From a virus, in the IMG/VR virus record IMGVR_UViG_3300032893_000049, positions 1 through 59,732 of that record: 59,732 bases of DNA; one strand, 5' to 3'. The notes beneath the pieces are model-generated. The model ran no database searches, was not told the origin of the DNA, and saw only the letters and a program-made list of their open reading frames with translations. The stretch's first letter is position 1. Every line of letters starts with the position of its first letter. Of this stretch, positions 52,112 through 59,732 are shown piece after piece. Position numbers and translations under genes: made by a program.

Positions 52112-52149
52112 GGCGCCGGAACCTCCGGGAGAGGACAAGTTCCGGCGCC
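52112..52149 (+). terminator. Hairpin between portal and MuF genes
   Basis: An 11-bp perfect stem (arm GGCGCCGGAAC) with a 16-base loop, three bases after the portal stop; it is immediately followed by the second hairpin. It may act as a partial terminator. Confidence 0.6.
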
Positions 52150-52150
52150 C

Positions 52151-52196
52151 GGTCGCCTCCAGAACCTCACCGACCCGTGAAGTTCTGGAGGCGACC
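52151..52196 (+). promoter_or_regulatory. 15-bp hairpin sequestering the MuF ribosome-binding site
   Basis: GGTCGCCTCCAGAAC (52151-52165) pairs perfectly with GTTCTGGAGGCGACC (52182-52196). The 3' arm contains the GGAGG Shine-Dalgarno and ends directly at the GTG start, so translation initiation should require this stem to open. Confidence 0.75.
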
Positions 52197-53033
52197 GTGC
52201 CTGATCCCCGGACACTCGCCGTGGCCGCCGTCGCGAAGGCCGCCCGCCCCAGCAAGCGGTGGAAGGCGTGGGACCACGACCGGGAACTGATCGCCCGGCA
52301 CGCCGCCCAACTGCGGGTCGCGTGGCGGGCGCAGTGGCCCTCCGCGGAGTCCTTGACCCGCGCGTGGCGGCACGACCACCCACACACGAAAGCCACCCGC
52401 AAGGACCGCGACCAGGCGCTGATCGCCGCGTTGGTCGTGTTCCTGTGGCGGCACCTGCGGCCCGCCGACAGGACCCTCGCCGCGCTCACCGCAGCACTGA
52501 TGGAGGCCCGGCAGCTCGGGCAGACCTCGGCGCTGCAGGCGATCGCCGACGCCGGCCTGGCCACCCCCGCCGGCACACAGGCCCTCACCGCGATGGAGAC
52601 CGCCCGCGCCGCGACGGTCGCCGCGAACGCCGCCGGCCGGTTGCAGACCTCCACCGGCGTGCGGATCCAGCAGATGGCGGCCGGCCTGTCGGACGTCGCC
52701 GCGGCCGCCACCGACGACGAGCTGACCGCCGCGTTCGAGGCGCAGCTGAACAACGGCACCTGGATCGACGTGGTGCTGTCCGCGGAGGGCTGGCAGCAGG
52801 TCAACGACGCCGCCGCCGTCGCCTACGACTGGGCGGCGATCCCGTTCGTGGAGTGGGTCACCGCCACCGACGACGGCGTGTGCATCGAATGCCAGCAGTA
52901 CGCCGACTGGGACGTGATCCCCGCCGACCCGGGCTTCCCGCTGGACCCGCCGCTGCACCCGCGCTGCCGGTGCGCGGTGCTGCCGGCAACCCCACCCGAC
53001 TGGGCGCTGACCGGCGCCATCACCGACGTCTGA
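52197..53033 (+). CDS. MuF-like minor head protein, 278 aa
   Basis: The C-terminal region shows the MuF pattern: AAAVAYDWAAIPFVEWVTAT, DDGVCIECQQYADWDVIPAD (Cys pair), FPLDPPLHPRCRCAVLPATP (the conserved PxHPxCRC). The N-terminal 150 residues are helical and basic. MuF proteins sit inside the head near the portal and can be ejected with DNA. The GTG start is directly abutted by a 15-bp stem (52151-52196). Confidence 0.88.
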   Translation: MPDPRTLAVAAVAKAARPSKRWKAWDHDRELIARHAAQLRVAWRAQWPSAESLTRAWRHDHPHTKATRKDRDQALIAALVVFLWRHLRPADRTLAALTAALMEARQLGQTSALQAIADAGLATPAGTQALTAMETARAATVAANAAGRLQTSTGVRIQQMAAGLSDVAAAATDDELTAAFEAQLNNGTWIDVVLSAEGWQQVNDAAAVAYDWAAIPFVEWVTATDDGVCIECQQYADWDVIPADPGFPLDPPLHPRCRCAVLPATPPDWALTGAITDV

Positions 53034-53100
53034 CCCGCCTCGCCCTTCCCCGGGGGCGCACCTGAACACACCCCGCAGCCCCCCACAGGAGGAGGGTCCG

Positions 53101-54855
53101 ATGGATCGCGCCGCTGTCTACGCGGAGATCACCAAGTCCGAGAAGCAGGACGACGGCACGCTGCTCGTCCAGGGCCGAGTCAGCGACGAGACCCTGGACG
53201 TCGACAAGCAGATCGCCGACGCCGCGTGGCTCAAGCGGGCCATCCCCGAGTGGTTTTCCACGGGCGGGAACCTGCGGGAGATGCACACCCCGAACGCCGT
53301 GGGTGTGGCCACCGAGTACGAGGAGAAGTCCGACGGCGGCCACCACATCGTCGCGAAGGTCGTCGACCCCCTGGCCGTCAAGAAGGTCGAGCACGGCGTC
53401 CTCCGCGGCTTCTCCATCGGGATCAAGGGCCCGCGGATCGTCACCGACACGAAGGCCGCCGGCGGGCGGATCGTGGACGGCAAGGTCGTCGAGGTGTCCC
53501 TGGTGGACCGGCCCGCGAACCCGTCGTGCACCCTCGTGATGGCCAAGGCCGCCGTCCCCGGCATGGAGGTCCGCGGCTCCGACCTGGACACCGAGCGGAT
53601 GCTCGTGCGGGTCGAGGAGCTCCACGAGACCGACACCGCCCCGGGCGCGGTTGCGCACTCCGGGACGACCTCCACGAACGGCCCGTCCTCGCAGATCAAG
53701 ACCGCCGAGCCCGACCCGGCGGCGGAGGCGACCCCCGCAACCCCCGCTGAGCCGGGCGAGGCTGCCGCTGGTGACACGAACGGGGCGGGCGGCGACGTGA
53801 GCGACGTCCCCGCCGTCCCGGCCGCTGTGGCGGCCCCTGAGACGTCCGAGGCGGTGGTCGACGGCACGGGGAAGGCCGCGGCCACCGCCCCGGACCCCAC
53901 CCCCGACGGGCTGGCCGACCTGGTCGCGAAGGCCGTCGCTGCCGCCCTGCCCGGCGCGCTCGCAGCCGAGCTGGAGAAGCGGGACTTCTCCGCCGGCGAC
54001 CGGAAGCGGCTCGCCAAGGAGGGCAAGGCGATGCCCGGCGGCGGCTTCCCGATCGCCACCGTCGGGGACCTCCGCAACGCCATCCAGGCGATCGGCCGGG
54101 CGAAGAACCCGGCCGCCGCCCGGGCCCACATCAAGGAGCGGGCCCGTGCGCTTGGCCGGGAGGACCTGATCCCCGACGAGTGGAAGGGCGCCGACCCCGA
54201 CCTGACGAAGGTTGGTGCGGCGGAGGAGATGGCCCACGACCCGGCGCTGCTGCAGCAGGTCCGGGACGGGCTGCTGAACCTGCTCATCGCGGAGGCGCAG
54301 GAGGCCCTGCAGGGGGAGCGGGAGGAGTACGACCTGCAGCAGTTGGTCGGCACCCTCGCCCGGTTCCTCGACTGGTGGGACCACGAGACCTGGGAGGGCG
54401 AGGCGCCCGCCCCGTCCGACGTCAAGGGCACCCAGCCGGACGTCACCAAGACCGCCGACGCCGACACGGCGCCGCACCCCCCCCCCGCGTCGGCGCCGCC
54501 ACCCGCGCCGGCCCCGACGCCCGACCAGACCCCCGCCGACGAGGCGGGCAAGGGCACCACCGCGGACACCGTGAAGGCCCAGATCGCAGAGGCCACGGCT
54601 GCTCTTCTCTCGGAGAACGAGCAGCTCAAGGCGCGACTGGAGCGGGTGGAGAAGGCGGCTGCCCCCGGCGGACCCGTCCGGGTCCAGACCCTGCAGCAGC
54701 GGCAGGTCTCGGCTGAGACCGACGCGCTGCGCGCCGAGGTCGTCAAGTTCGAGGCCCTGGAGCGGGCCTACGACGACCCGGCTCTTGCGGCGGAAGCACG
54801 CAAGCGCGCCACCGCGGCGCGGCAGAAGCTCGCCGCCGCCCAGGCCACGGCCTGA
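53101..54855 (+). CDS. Prohead protease fused to scaffold, 584 aa
   Basis: Residues 1-150 are an XkdF/HK97-type prohead protease: VQGRVSDETLDVDKQIADAA, NLREMHTPNAVGVATEYEEK (His about 62), VLRGFSIGIKG (Ser about 105) and VVEVSLVDRPANPSC. An acidic Pro/Ala linker follows, then residues 298-360 (GKAMPGGGFPIATVGDLRNA, IQAIGRAKNPAAARAHIKER) match DUF6582, and the end is a long coiled coil (ATAALLSENEQLKARLERVE), typical of scaffold. One polypeptide thus probably guides capsid assembly and matures the head. Confidence 0.85.
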   Translation: MDRAAVYAEITKSEKQDDGTLLVQGRVSDETLDVDKQIADAAWLKRAIPEWFSTGGNLREMHTPNAVGVATEYEEKSDGGHHIVAKVVDPLAVKKVEHGVLRGFSIGIKGPRIVTDTKAAGGRIVDGKVVEVSLVDRPANPSCTLVMAKAAVPGMEVRGSDLDTERMLVRVEELHETDTAPGAVAHSGTTSTNGPSSQIKTAEPDPAAEATPATPAEPGEAAAGDTNGAGGDVSDVPAVPAAVAAPETSEAVVDGTGKAAATAPDPTPDGLADLVAKAVAAALPGALAAELEKRDFSAGDRKRLAKEGKAMPGGGFPIATVGDLRNAIQAIGRAKNPAAARAHIKERARALGREDLIPDEWKGADPDLTKVGAAEEMAHDPALLQQVRDGLLNLLIAEAQEALQGEREEYDLQQLVGTLARFLDWWDHETWEGEAPAPSDVKGTQPDVTKTADADTAPHPPPASAPPPAPAPTPDQTPADEAGKGTTADTVKAQIAEATAALLSENEQLKARLERVEKAAAPGGPVRVQTLQQRQVSAETDALRAEVVKFEALERAYDDPALAAEARKRATAARQKLAAAQATA

Positions 54856-54934
54856 CCAACCCACCCCCCTTGCACCCGCGCCCGGCCCATCTGGGGCCGG
54901 GGGGTGCGTCACGCCTTCACGGAAGGAACACACG

Positions 54935-56665
54935 ATGGCCACCTCCGTCCCCCTGCGGGACGCGTTCGGGGTCGACACCGCCGCTGAGGTGATGGACCGG
55001 CAGGAGGCGCTCAAGGCAGCGCTGGACACCGTCCCCACCACCCAGAAGGGCTGGGCCCCCAACCTCCCGGGCTTCATCGCCCCCGAGCAGTCCGCGGCGC
55101 AGGCCGCCCTGGCTGCCCTGCAGAACCCCGACATCCAGAAGGCCGTCTCGGCGGAGACCCTCGCGTCGGTCACCGCCCAGCTCGGCGCGATGCCCGACGT
55201 CGTCAAGGACCTCACCCTGACGTCGCCGCTGTCCACGGGCTACGTGGCGTACGACCTGGAGGCGCCGGCGAAGCTGCTGACGCCGCGGCCGACGCCGCTG
55301 CGGAACCGGATCCCGCGCGGCAAGGGCATCGGCACCGCCCACCGCTACAAGCGGATCACGGGCTTCACCGGCACCGGCACCGGCGGTGTCGGCATCCAGC
55401 GGCCGGGCATCACCGACTCGCAGTCCACCGCGTTCGGGAACATCAACTACATCCGTGGCCCGAAGATCAGCTACGCGGGTGACGAGGCCGCGGTCCCGTA
55501 CCTGCAGTTCTCGCTGTCGGACCAGGTGCCGTGGTCGGCGCAGTTCTCCGGCCAGGGCTTCCAGGACATCCGCCAGCTGTCCCAGACCAGCCTGCTGTAC
55601 GCGTCCATGCTGATGGAGGAGCGGCTGCTGCTGGGCGGCCGCGGCACCGCGTCCGGGTTCGCTGGCGCCCTGTCCACCCCCGGCACCCCGACCCTGACCG
55701 TCCGCAACGCGGTCACCGGCGAGACCGGGAACACCGCCAACATCGCCACCCTGTACGTGTACGTCACCGCGGCGACCATCTTCGGTGAGACGGTCGCGGG
55801 ATCCGCGAACACCACCGGCATGTCCGCCGCGACCGGCAAGGTCGTGGACGTGCAGGTCGCCAACGTGCCCGGCGCCCTGGGCTACAAGGTGTACGCGGGC
55901 ACCGCCACCGGTGTCGCGAACGTGTTCGCGGCCACCCTGACCGTCGCTGGCGCGTCGAGCACGGTGCAGGCGACCGTGGCGGGCAACCAGGTGTCGACCC
56001 TGGCGATCGCTTCCGGCACCGCCGGCTCGGTGACGATCAACTTCACCGGTGGCGGCACCGGTGGCGCCCCGAACGCCGGCTCGAACCCGCCCGCGTCCGC
56101 GACCGACTCCTCGGCCCTGGACTACGACGGGATCCTGACGATCTGCGGCGGCGCCAACTCCGGGTACACCAAGGCCCTCAACAGCACGTTCTCCGCCAAC
56201 CCGGGCGACGAGTTCAACTCGGCGTTCGCGGCGCTGTACGACGCGGTGAAGGCCGACCCCGACGAGGTGCTGTTCAACGGCGCGGACCGCAAGCAGCTGT
56301 CCGACCAGATCAAGCTGAACAGCAACAGCTCCGCGTACCGGATCAGCCTGACCCGGGCGGAGGCGCACGACGCCACGATCGGGGCGATGGTGACCGGCCT
56401 GCAGAACGAGGTCACCGGCAAGATGGTCGACCTGACCGTCCACCCCTGGATGCCGCAGGGGAACTGCCCGATCCTCTCCTGGACGCTGCCGATCCCGGAC
56501 ACCGAGGTCTCCGACGTGTGGAAGGCCTGGAACGTGCAGGACTACATGGCGGTCCAGTGGCCGGTCACGCAGTTCGCCTACGAGGCGTCGACCTACTGGT
56601 ACGGCACCTTCGTCTGCTACGCCGCCGCCTGGAACGGCATGATCAGCAACGTCATCAAGAAGTGA
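54935..56665 (+). CDS. Major capsid protein with inserted Ig-like domain, 576 aa
   Basis: ATG behind GGAAGGAA. The N-terminal region (FIAPEQSAAQAALAALQNPD) and the core (LRNRIPRGKGIGTAHRYKRI, PYLQFSLSDQVPWSAQFSGQ, LGGRGTASGFAGAL) fit an HK97-fold capsid. Residues about 245-390 are an insertion of Ig-like beta repeats (NIATLYVYVTAATIFGETVA, YKVYAGTATGVANVFAATLT, SGTAGSVTINFTGGGTGGAP), probably exposed on the surface. The fold resumes at ALDYDGILTICGG and ends VCYAAAWNGMISNVIKK. Location right after the protease/scaffold gene and high expression signals support the call. Confidence 0.92.
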   Translation: MATSVPLRDAFGVDTAAEVMDRQEALKAALDTVPTTQKGWAPNLPGFIAPEQSAAQAALAALQNPDIQKAVSAETLASVTAQLGAMPDVVKDLTLTSPLSTGYVAYDLEAPAKLLTPRPTPLRNRIPRGKGIGTAHRYKRITGFTGTGTGGVGIQRPGITDSQSTAFGNINYIRGPKISYAGDEAAVPYLQFSLSDQVPWSAQFSGQGFQDIRQLSQTSLLYASMLMEERLLLGGRGTASGFAGALSTPGTPTLTVRNAVTGETGNTANIATLYVYVTAATIFGETVAGSANTTGMSAATGKVVDVQVANVPGALGYKVYAGTATGVANVFAATLTVAGASSTVQATVAGNQVSTLAIASGTAGSVTINFTGGGTGGAPNAGSNPPASATDSSALDYDGILTICGGANSGYTKALNSTFSANPGDEFNSAFAALYDAVKADPDEVLFNGADRKQLSDQIKLNSNSSAYRISLTRAEAHDATIGAMVTGLQNEVTGKMVDLTVHPWMPQGNCPILSWTLPIPDTEVSDVWKAWNVQDYMAVQWPVTQFAYEASTYWYGTFVCYAAAWNGMISNVIKK

Positions 56666-56670
56666 GCCGT

Positions 56671-56706
56671 GGCAGGGCCCGTCGCCTCCGGGTGACGGGC
56701 CCTGCC
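56671..56706 (+). terminator. Terminator after the capsid gene
   Basis: A 13-bp perfect stem (arm GGCAGGGCCCGTC) with a 10-base loop just past the capsid stop; it may limit expression of connector genes relative to capsid. Confidence 0.85.
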
Positions 56707-56725
56707 TGCTCACGCGGACCACGCC

Positions 56726-56938
56726 ATGGCTGCCATCGACCCCGTCCACATCGGTGAGCTGCACCTGCCCGGCATCGAACCCGTTCCGCTGCTGGCGATC
56801 CCGCTCACCGCAACCCCAACCGGCGTCGTCGGCGGCACCTACACGGTGCGCCTGCAGTCCGGCGCGCCCCGACTCACACCCGCGGCAGCCGAGGCCCTGC
56901 GTTGGCTGCTGGACACCTTCCCCGAGGAGCCCTCGTGA
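56726..56938 (+). CDS. Hypothetical connector-region protein, 70 aa
   Basis: Small beta-rich protein (GELHLPGIEPVPLLAIPLTA, GGTYTVRLQSGAPRLTPAAA) with a helical end. The next gene overlaps its stop. No family recognised. Confidence 0.6.
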   Translation: MAAIDPVHIGELHLPGIEPVPLLAIPLTATPTGVVGGTYTVRLQSGAPRLTPAAAEALRWLLDTFPEEPS

Positions 56939-57174
56939 CCGAACCCACCACCGACGTCCCGGCCGAGGCTCCCGCACCGGCCCCTACCCGCCGCACCCGC
57001 CGCGCAGCGGCCACGGCCGCGCCCGCCGATCAGGCCGCGCACGCTGTCGCGGCCGACCCCAACGACCCGCGGATCGGCACCACCATCGCCGTCGGATCCG
57101 AGTTCGTGTCCTACCCGGACGGCGAGTACCAGGTCGACCCCTCGACCGGAACGATCCTCGCCCGCATCAACTGA
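56935..57174 (+). CDS. Hypothetical protein, 79 aa
   Basis: GTG 56935 in overlap. The N-terminal half is Pro/Ala/Arg-rich and disordered (APAPAPTRRTRRAAATAAPA). The C-terminal half (IGTTIAVGSEFVSYPDGEYQ) may be a small beta unit. It sits in the head-completion region. Family unknown. Confidence 0.55.
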   Translation: MTEPTTDVPAEAPAPAPTRRTRRAAATAAPADQAAHAVAADPNDPRIGTTIAVGSEFVSYPDGEYQVDPSTGTILARIN

Positions 57175-57195
57175 ACCCAGAACGGAGGCCGCCCG

Positions 57196-57378
57196 ATGGC
57201 CACGTCCGGTCACACCGCCGCACAGCGCACCGCCATGCAGACCACGTTCACCGCCCTCGGCACGACCGTGACCACCATGAAGTCCGCGGGCGTCAACTCC
57301 GCTTCCGCCGCTGCTGCCGCGGACCGGCAGGAGCTGCAGCTCGTGGTCACCCGAGAGCAGGGGGCCCCGCTGTCGTGA
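57196..57378 (+). CDS. Hypothetical protein, 60 aa
   Basis: ATG behind GGAGG. Thr/Ala-rich, mostly helical (QRTAMQTTFTALGTTVTTMK, SAAAAADRQELQLVVTREQG). Overlaps the next GTG. No family recognised. Confidence 0.55.
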   Translation: MATSGHTAAQRTAMQTTFTALGTTVTTMKSAGVNSASAAAAADRQELQLVVTREQGAPLS

Positions 57379-57554
57379 GCAACCCCGACAACACCCTGGA
57401 CCCCACCACGATCGCGGCGCTGCCCGCCGACTCCGCCTACGTCACCGACGAGGCCGCCGCGACGGCCGCCGGCAACGCAACCCTGTCCGCGACTGAGGCG
57501 CAGGACCAGCTGGACCGGGACCTCGCCACGTTCCGGGCCACCAACCTCACCTGA
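57375..57554 (+). CDS. Hypothetical protein, 59 aa
   Basis: GTG start overlapping the upstream stop. Acidic helical peptide (AYVTDEAAATAAGNATLSAT, EAQDQLDRDLATFRATNLT). Possibly a paralog in style of the preceding gene. Function unknown. Confidence 0.5.
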   Translation: MSNPDNTLDPTTIAALPADSAYVTDEAAATAAGNATLSATEAQDQLDRDLATFRATNLT

Positions 57555-57587
57555 CCCTGCCGGAGACCTGGATCGGGGGGTGGGCCG

Positions 57588-57983
57588 GTGGTCCGACGCA
57601 CTGTGCGATGGGGCCGCCGGTCCACCCGCAAGACCGTCCGGTGGGGGCACCGCAGAGCGGGGAAGACGGCCCGGTGGGGTCGCCCCCTCAAGCCGTCCAA
57701 GGGCAAGAAGCCCGCGAAGGGCGGGAAGCGGGTGGCGGGGCCGAAGGGCCGCCACCCGACCAAGCGCCCCGCGAAGCGGACCGCGCATCACAAGGCCGCG
57801 GCTCACCACCGAAAGACGCCGGCGAAGGCGCGCGCCCGGATCTCCCGCGCCCCCAAGGGGCACCACCACCCTCACGCCGGCCACCGCAGATCCGCGGCCG
57901 CCCGCCGGAAGGTGCCGCGCACCCTGCACGCCCACCCCCACCGCGGCCGCCGCGTCGCCGGACACAGGAGGCGCAAGAAGTGA
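57588..57983 (+). CDS. Protamine-like Lys/Arg/His-rich protein, 131 aa
   Basis: The GTG opens a product made of RTVRWGRRSTRKTVRWGHRR and KTARWGR repeats, then KGKKPAKGGKRVAGPKGRHP and His clusters (KGHHHPHAGHRRS). I see only one Asp or Glu-poor composition and no hydrophobic core, so it is strongly cationic. It lies among head-completion genes and its stop overlaps the next gene. DNA condensation or packaging aid is inferred. Confidence 0.65.
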   Translation: MVRRTVRWGRRSTRKTVRWGHRRAGKTARWGRPLKPSKGKKPAKGGKRVAGPKGRHPTKRPAKRTAHHKAAAHHRKTPAKARARISRAPKGHHHPHAGHRRSAAARRKVPRTLHAHPHRGRRVAGHRRRKK

Positions 57984-58216
57984 CCCGCATGGTTTCCCCG
58001 GACCAGGGCTGCATCCAGGTCGACGTCGGCCGCACCCGCTACTCCGGCCGCATCGTGGACGCCACCCCCGGCGACGCCCGGCTCCTCAAGGACGCCGGGT
58101 ACTTCCCTGCCGCCCTCGGCGGTGTCACCCGCGCCGCCGCATGGGTGTGCGGGTGCGGGTTCCGGTCCTACTTCCGGACCTGCTCCCGCTGCGGCGGGGA
58201 CTGCGTGCGGGAGTAG
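57980..58216 (+). CDS. Zinc-ribbon protein, 78 aa
   Basis: GTG overlapping the previous stop. CIQVDVGRTRYSGRIVDATP and ARLLKDAGYFPAAL precede VCGCGFRSYFRTCSRCGGDC, a four-Cys zinc ribbon. Similar small proteins occur in connector regions of actinophages. Function unknown. Confidence 0.65.
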   Translation: MTRMVSPDQGCIQVDVGRTRYSGRIVDATPGDARLLKDAGYFPAALGGVTRAAAWVCGCGFRSYFRTCSRCGGDCVRE

Positions 58217-58219
58217 CCG

Positions 58220-59125
58220 ATGGCCACGACCGCCGCCCCCAGCATGATCCGGCCACTGTTCTCCACCCCGTACATCACCCCCGCCGAGTACAAGCAGGCC
58301 CCGACCGGGGTGGACGTGACGAACCTGGTGAAGGGCAACCAGTCCGCGTCGGACGCCGAGCTCGCCAACGTGATCGCCCGCTCCTGCTCCCTGATCGACA
58401 CATACTTCTGCGGGCAGACCCTCGCCGCGACCGTCGACCCGGACGCCGGCTACCAGTGGGTGGACCGGGACGGGTTCATCCACGTCCACCCGCGGCAGAC
58501 CCCGATCATCGAAGTCACCGCGTTCTCGTACGGGTCCACCCCGAACGACCTGATCGCCCTGTCGGACTTCTCCGCGGTCGCGGTGGAGACGTCCATGTTC
58601 CACGTGCCGCTCACCGGCGGGTACAGCTCGTCTGCGGGGCCACTGCAGTTCGGGATGCCCCGCCCCGGGACCCGGGCCTGGTGCCAGTGGACCGTCGTGT
58701 CCGGCTGGCCCGTCACCACCCTGGCCGCGACCGCCGCCGCTGGCGCCACCTCGATCACCGTGACGGACGCCACCGGCGTGCTCGCCGGGATCACCCCGTT
58801 GGGGATATACGACGGCGGCCAGTCGGAGTCCGTGACCGTCGCGTCCAGCTACGTGGCGGGGTCGGCCACGCTGCCGTTGACGGCGCCGTTGCGGTTCCCG
58901 CACAACCAGACCGGGGTGTCGGTGTCCGGGCTTCCGCCCGCGGTCAAGCAGGCGGCGATCCTCATCACCACCGCCCTGATCAAGACCCGCGGGGCGGCCG
59001 CGATCGTCGCGCCCGCTGCGGGCCAGTACCGGTCCCGGGTGCAGAGCGCCCAGCCGGGCGGTGTCGACTCGGAGGAGTTCTACATCGCCGAGGACCTGCT
59101 GCTGCCGTTCCGGCGGGTCCGGTGA
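58220..59125 (+). CDS. Head-tail connector protein, 301 aa
   Basis: ATG 58220. The N-terminal third (SMIRPLFSTPYITPAEYKQA, ELANVIARSCSLIDTYFCGQ) and the end (RFPHNQTGVSVSGLPPAVKQ, AAILITTALIKTRGAAAIVA) match head-completion (gp6-like) connector proteins. The centre is an inserted Ig-like/beta domain (TTLAATAAAGATSITVTDAT). It would cap the portal and attach the tail. Confidence 0.7.
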   Translation: MATTAAPSMIRPLFSTPYITPAEYKQAPTGVDVTNLVKGNQSASDAELANVIARSCSLIDTYFCGQTLAATVDPDAGYQWVDRDGFIHVHPRQTPIIEVTAFSYGSTPNDLIALSDFSAVAVETSMFHVPLTGGYSSSAGPLQFGMPRPGTRAWCQWTVVSGWPVTTLAATAAAGATSITVTDATGVLAGITPLGIYDGGQSESVTVASSYVAGSATLPLTAPLRFPHNQTGVSVSGLPPAVKQAAILITTALIKTRGAAAIVAPAAGQYRSRVQSAQPGGVDSEEFYIAEDLLLPFRRVR

Positions 59126-59625
59126 GCCGCAACACCGTCCGATACGCCGTCGCCCAGTTCTTCAACAGCCCGCCCGTGCCCGGTCTCGCCCAGGTGCGGA
59201 CGGCCCTGGAGAAGCAGGACCAGCTGGTCGCGCAGGGCACCGCCACTCCGGCGCAGTCGTTCGCGGTGATCTACATGCCGTCCGGGCAGGACGAGCGGGC
59301 GTCGGGGCCGGCCGCGAACGCCGGGGTCATCACCGCGTTCGCGGGGATCAAGCTGGTCCCCCACGAGGTGCACCTGCAGGTGTGCCACTTCTTCGACGGC
59401 ACCGGCGCCGACGCGATGGACGACCTGGACGCCCTGCTGGAGGCGGTGCTCACCCGGTTGCGGTCCGACGCCCGGATCGGCCAGACCCCGCAGACGATCT
59501 TCGAGGTGCGGCAGGGCACGGGCCAGATCCGCTGGCGGGTCGGCGAAACCGAGTTCTTGGAAGGCAACGAAGCCCTCACCTGGTTCGCGGTCATGTTCAC
59601 CGTCGTGGAGCAGATCCAGGCGTAA
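59122..59625 (+). CDS. Putative head-tail joining or tail-terminator protein, 167 aa
   Basis: GTG 59122 overlaps the connector stop. NTVRYAVAQFFNSPPVPGLA, QSFAVIYMPSGQDERASGPA, HEVHLQVCHFFDGTGADAMD and a C-terminal ALTWFAVMFTVVEQIQA fit small tail-terminator/neck proteins by position and size. The precise family is not certain. Confidence 0.6.
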   Translation: MSRNTVRYAVAQFFNSPPVPGLAQVRTALEKQDQLVAQGTATPAQSFAVIYMPSGQDERASGPAANAGVITAFAGIKLVPHEVHLQVCHFFDGTGADAMDDLDALLEAVLTRLRSDARIGQTPQTIFEVRQGTGQIRWRVGETEFLEGNEALTWFAVMFTVVEQIQA

Positions 59626-59685
59626 CCCCTTCTCCCGCAACGCATCCCCACCACTCGAGCACGCCCCGAAGGGGGTTCCTGACGC

Positions 59686-59732
59686 ATGCCCGCCCGCTGG
59701 TTCCAGTACACCGACAGCGAGGTCCGCGACTA
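59686..59732 (+). CDS. Start of next structural gene (truncated by window)
   Basis: ATG 59686 follows GAAGGGGG. Only 15 residues are visible (MPARWFQYTDSEVRD). By position it probably encodes another neck or tail protein. Confidence 0.55.
   Translation, partial: MPARWFQYTDSEVRD

Noticed and set aside
1-59732. CRISPR array
   Set aside because: No regularly spaced direct repeats of 23-40 bases with unique spacers were seen; the 12-bp TTGTTCA array is too short.
1-59732. Integrase, attachment site or immunity repressor proving a temperate lifestyle
   Set aside because: Excisionase-type HTH proteins and regulators are present, but no recombinase or att-like duplication was found. Lifestyle remains open.

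Overview
The window is a high-G+C stretch of a tailed bacteriophage genome (or a very recent prophage). It carries a replicative helicase, ten tRNA-like genes, a 7-deazaguanine DNA-modification operon and a complete head module: terminase, portal, MuF-type protein, prohead protease/scaffold, major capsid protein and connector proteins. It stops just inside the next structural gene. A WhiB-family regulator, an FtsK/Tra-type translocase, frequent GTG starts and long runs of GTGA/ATGA-coupled genes point to an actinobacterial host. I cannot name the host genus from sequence alone. I see no integrase, lysis cassette or DNA polymerase in the window.

Layout. 1-5400 (+): the 3' part of dnaB, then small coupled genes including a YpsA/SLOG-type putative nucleotide-binding protein, a mini-lipoprotein, an SPFH/band-7 membrane protein and a VWA protein. 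5464-6123 (-) and 6274-6522 (+): two small genes and a Cro/C1-type regulator. 6523-7123 (-): six tRNAs (three with Leu anticodons, Tyr, two Ser). 7350-13863 (-): a block with a DUF2637-like membrane protein, a Tra/FtsK-like ATPase, WhiB and an excisionase-type HTH, resembling the transfer region of actinomycete plasmids. 13998-15829 (+): a GntR-type regulator and small genes. 15907-20510 (+): ParB-like, DpdA-like transglycosylase, QueC, DUF6884-like (frameshifted), XapX, QueD, QueE and FolE, closed by two terminators. 20661-24211 (-) and 24306-35819 (+): small accessory genes with ArdC, a nucleotidyltransferase/phosphoesterase pair, DUF4326, DUF4031, a YdjM-like hydrolase and HTH proteins. 35750-36752: a candidate group I intron core, a T-arm-less tRNA-Phe-like element and three tRNAs (Arg, Ala, His). 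36858-37520: a small-terminase-like gene. 37570-38865 (-): three accessory genes. 39094-59732 (+): two accessory genes, then the late head genes.

How it works together. FolE, QueD, QueE and QueC form the standard route from GTP to preQ0. The DpdA-like enzyme would exchange preQ0 for guanine in phage DNA, which should block many host restriction enzymes. ArdC may add a second layer of anti-restriction. Many accessory genes are driven by a recurrent SigA-like promoter (TTGACW, 17-18 bp, TTTAMT, then AGTCAC and often directly an ATG). It gives leaderless mRNAs and carries a palindrome in its spacer, which suggests one dispersed regulon under a common phage repressor.

Most unusual items: the spacer-palindrome leaderless promoter family; a portal protein with a complete internal Nudix domain; a 15-bp hairpin that buries the ribosome-binding site of the MuF gene; an 1176-residue Pro/Arg-repeat protein containing a spherulin-4-like barrel; Leu-anticodon tRNAs lacking the long variable arm; a group I intron core next to a tRNA-Phe-like element with no T-arm; and a one-base frameshift in the DUF6884-like gene of the modification operon.
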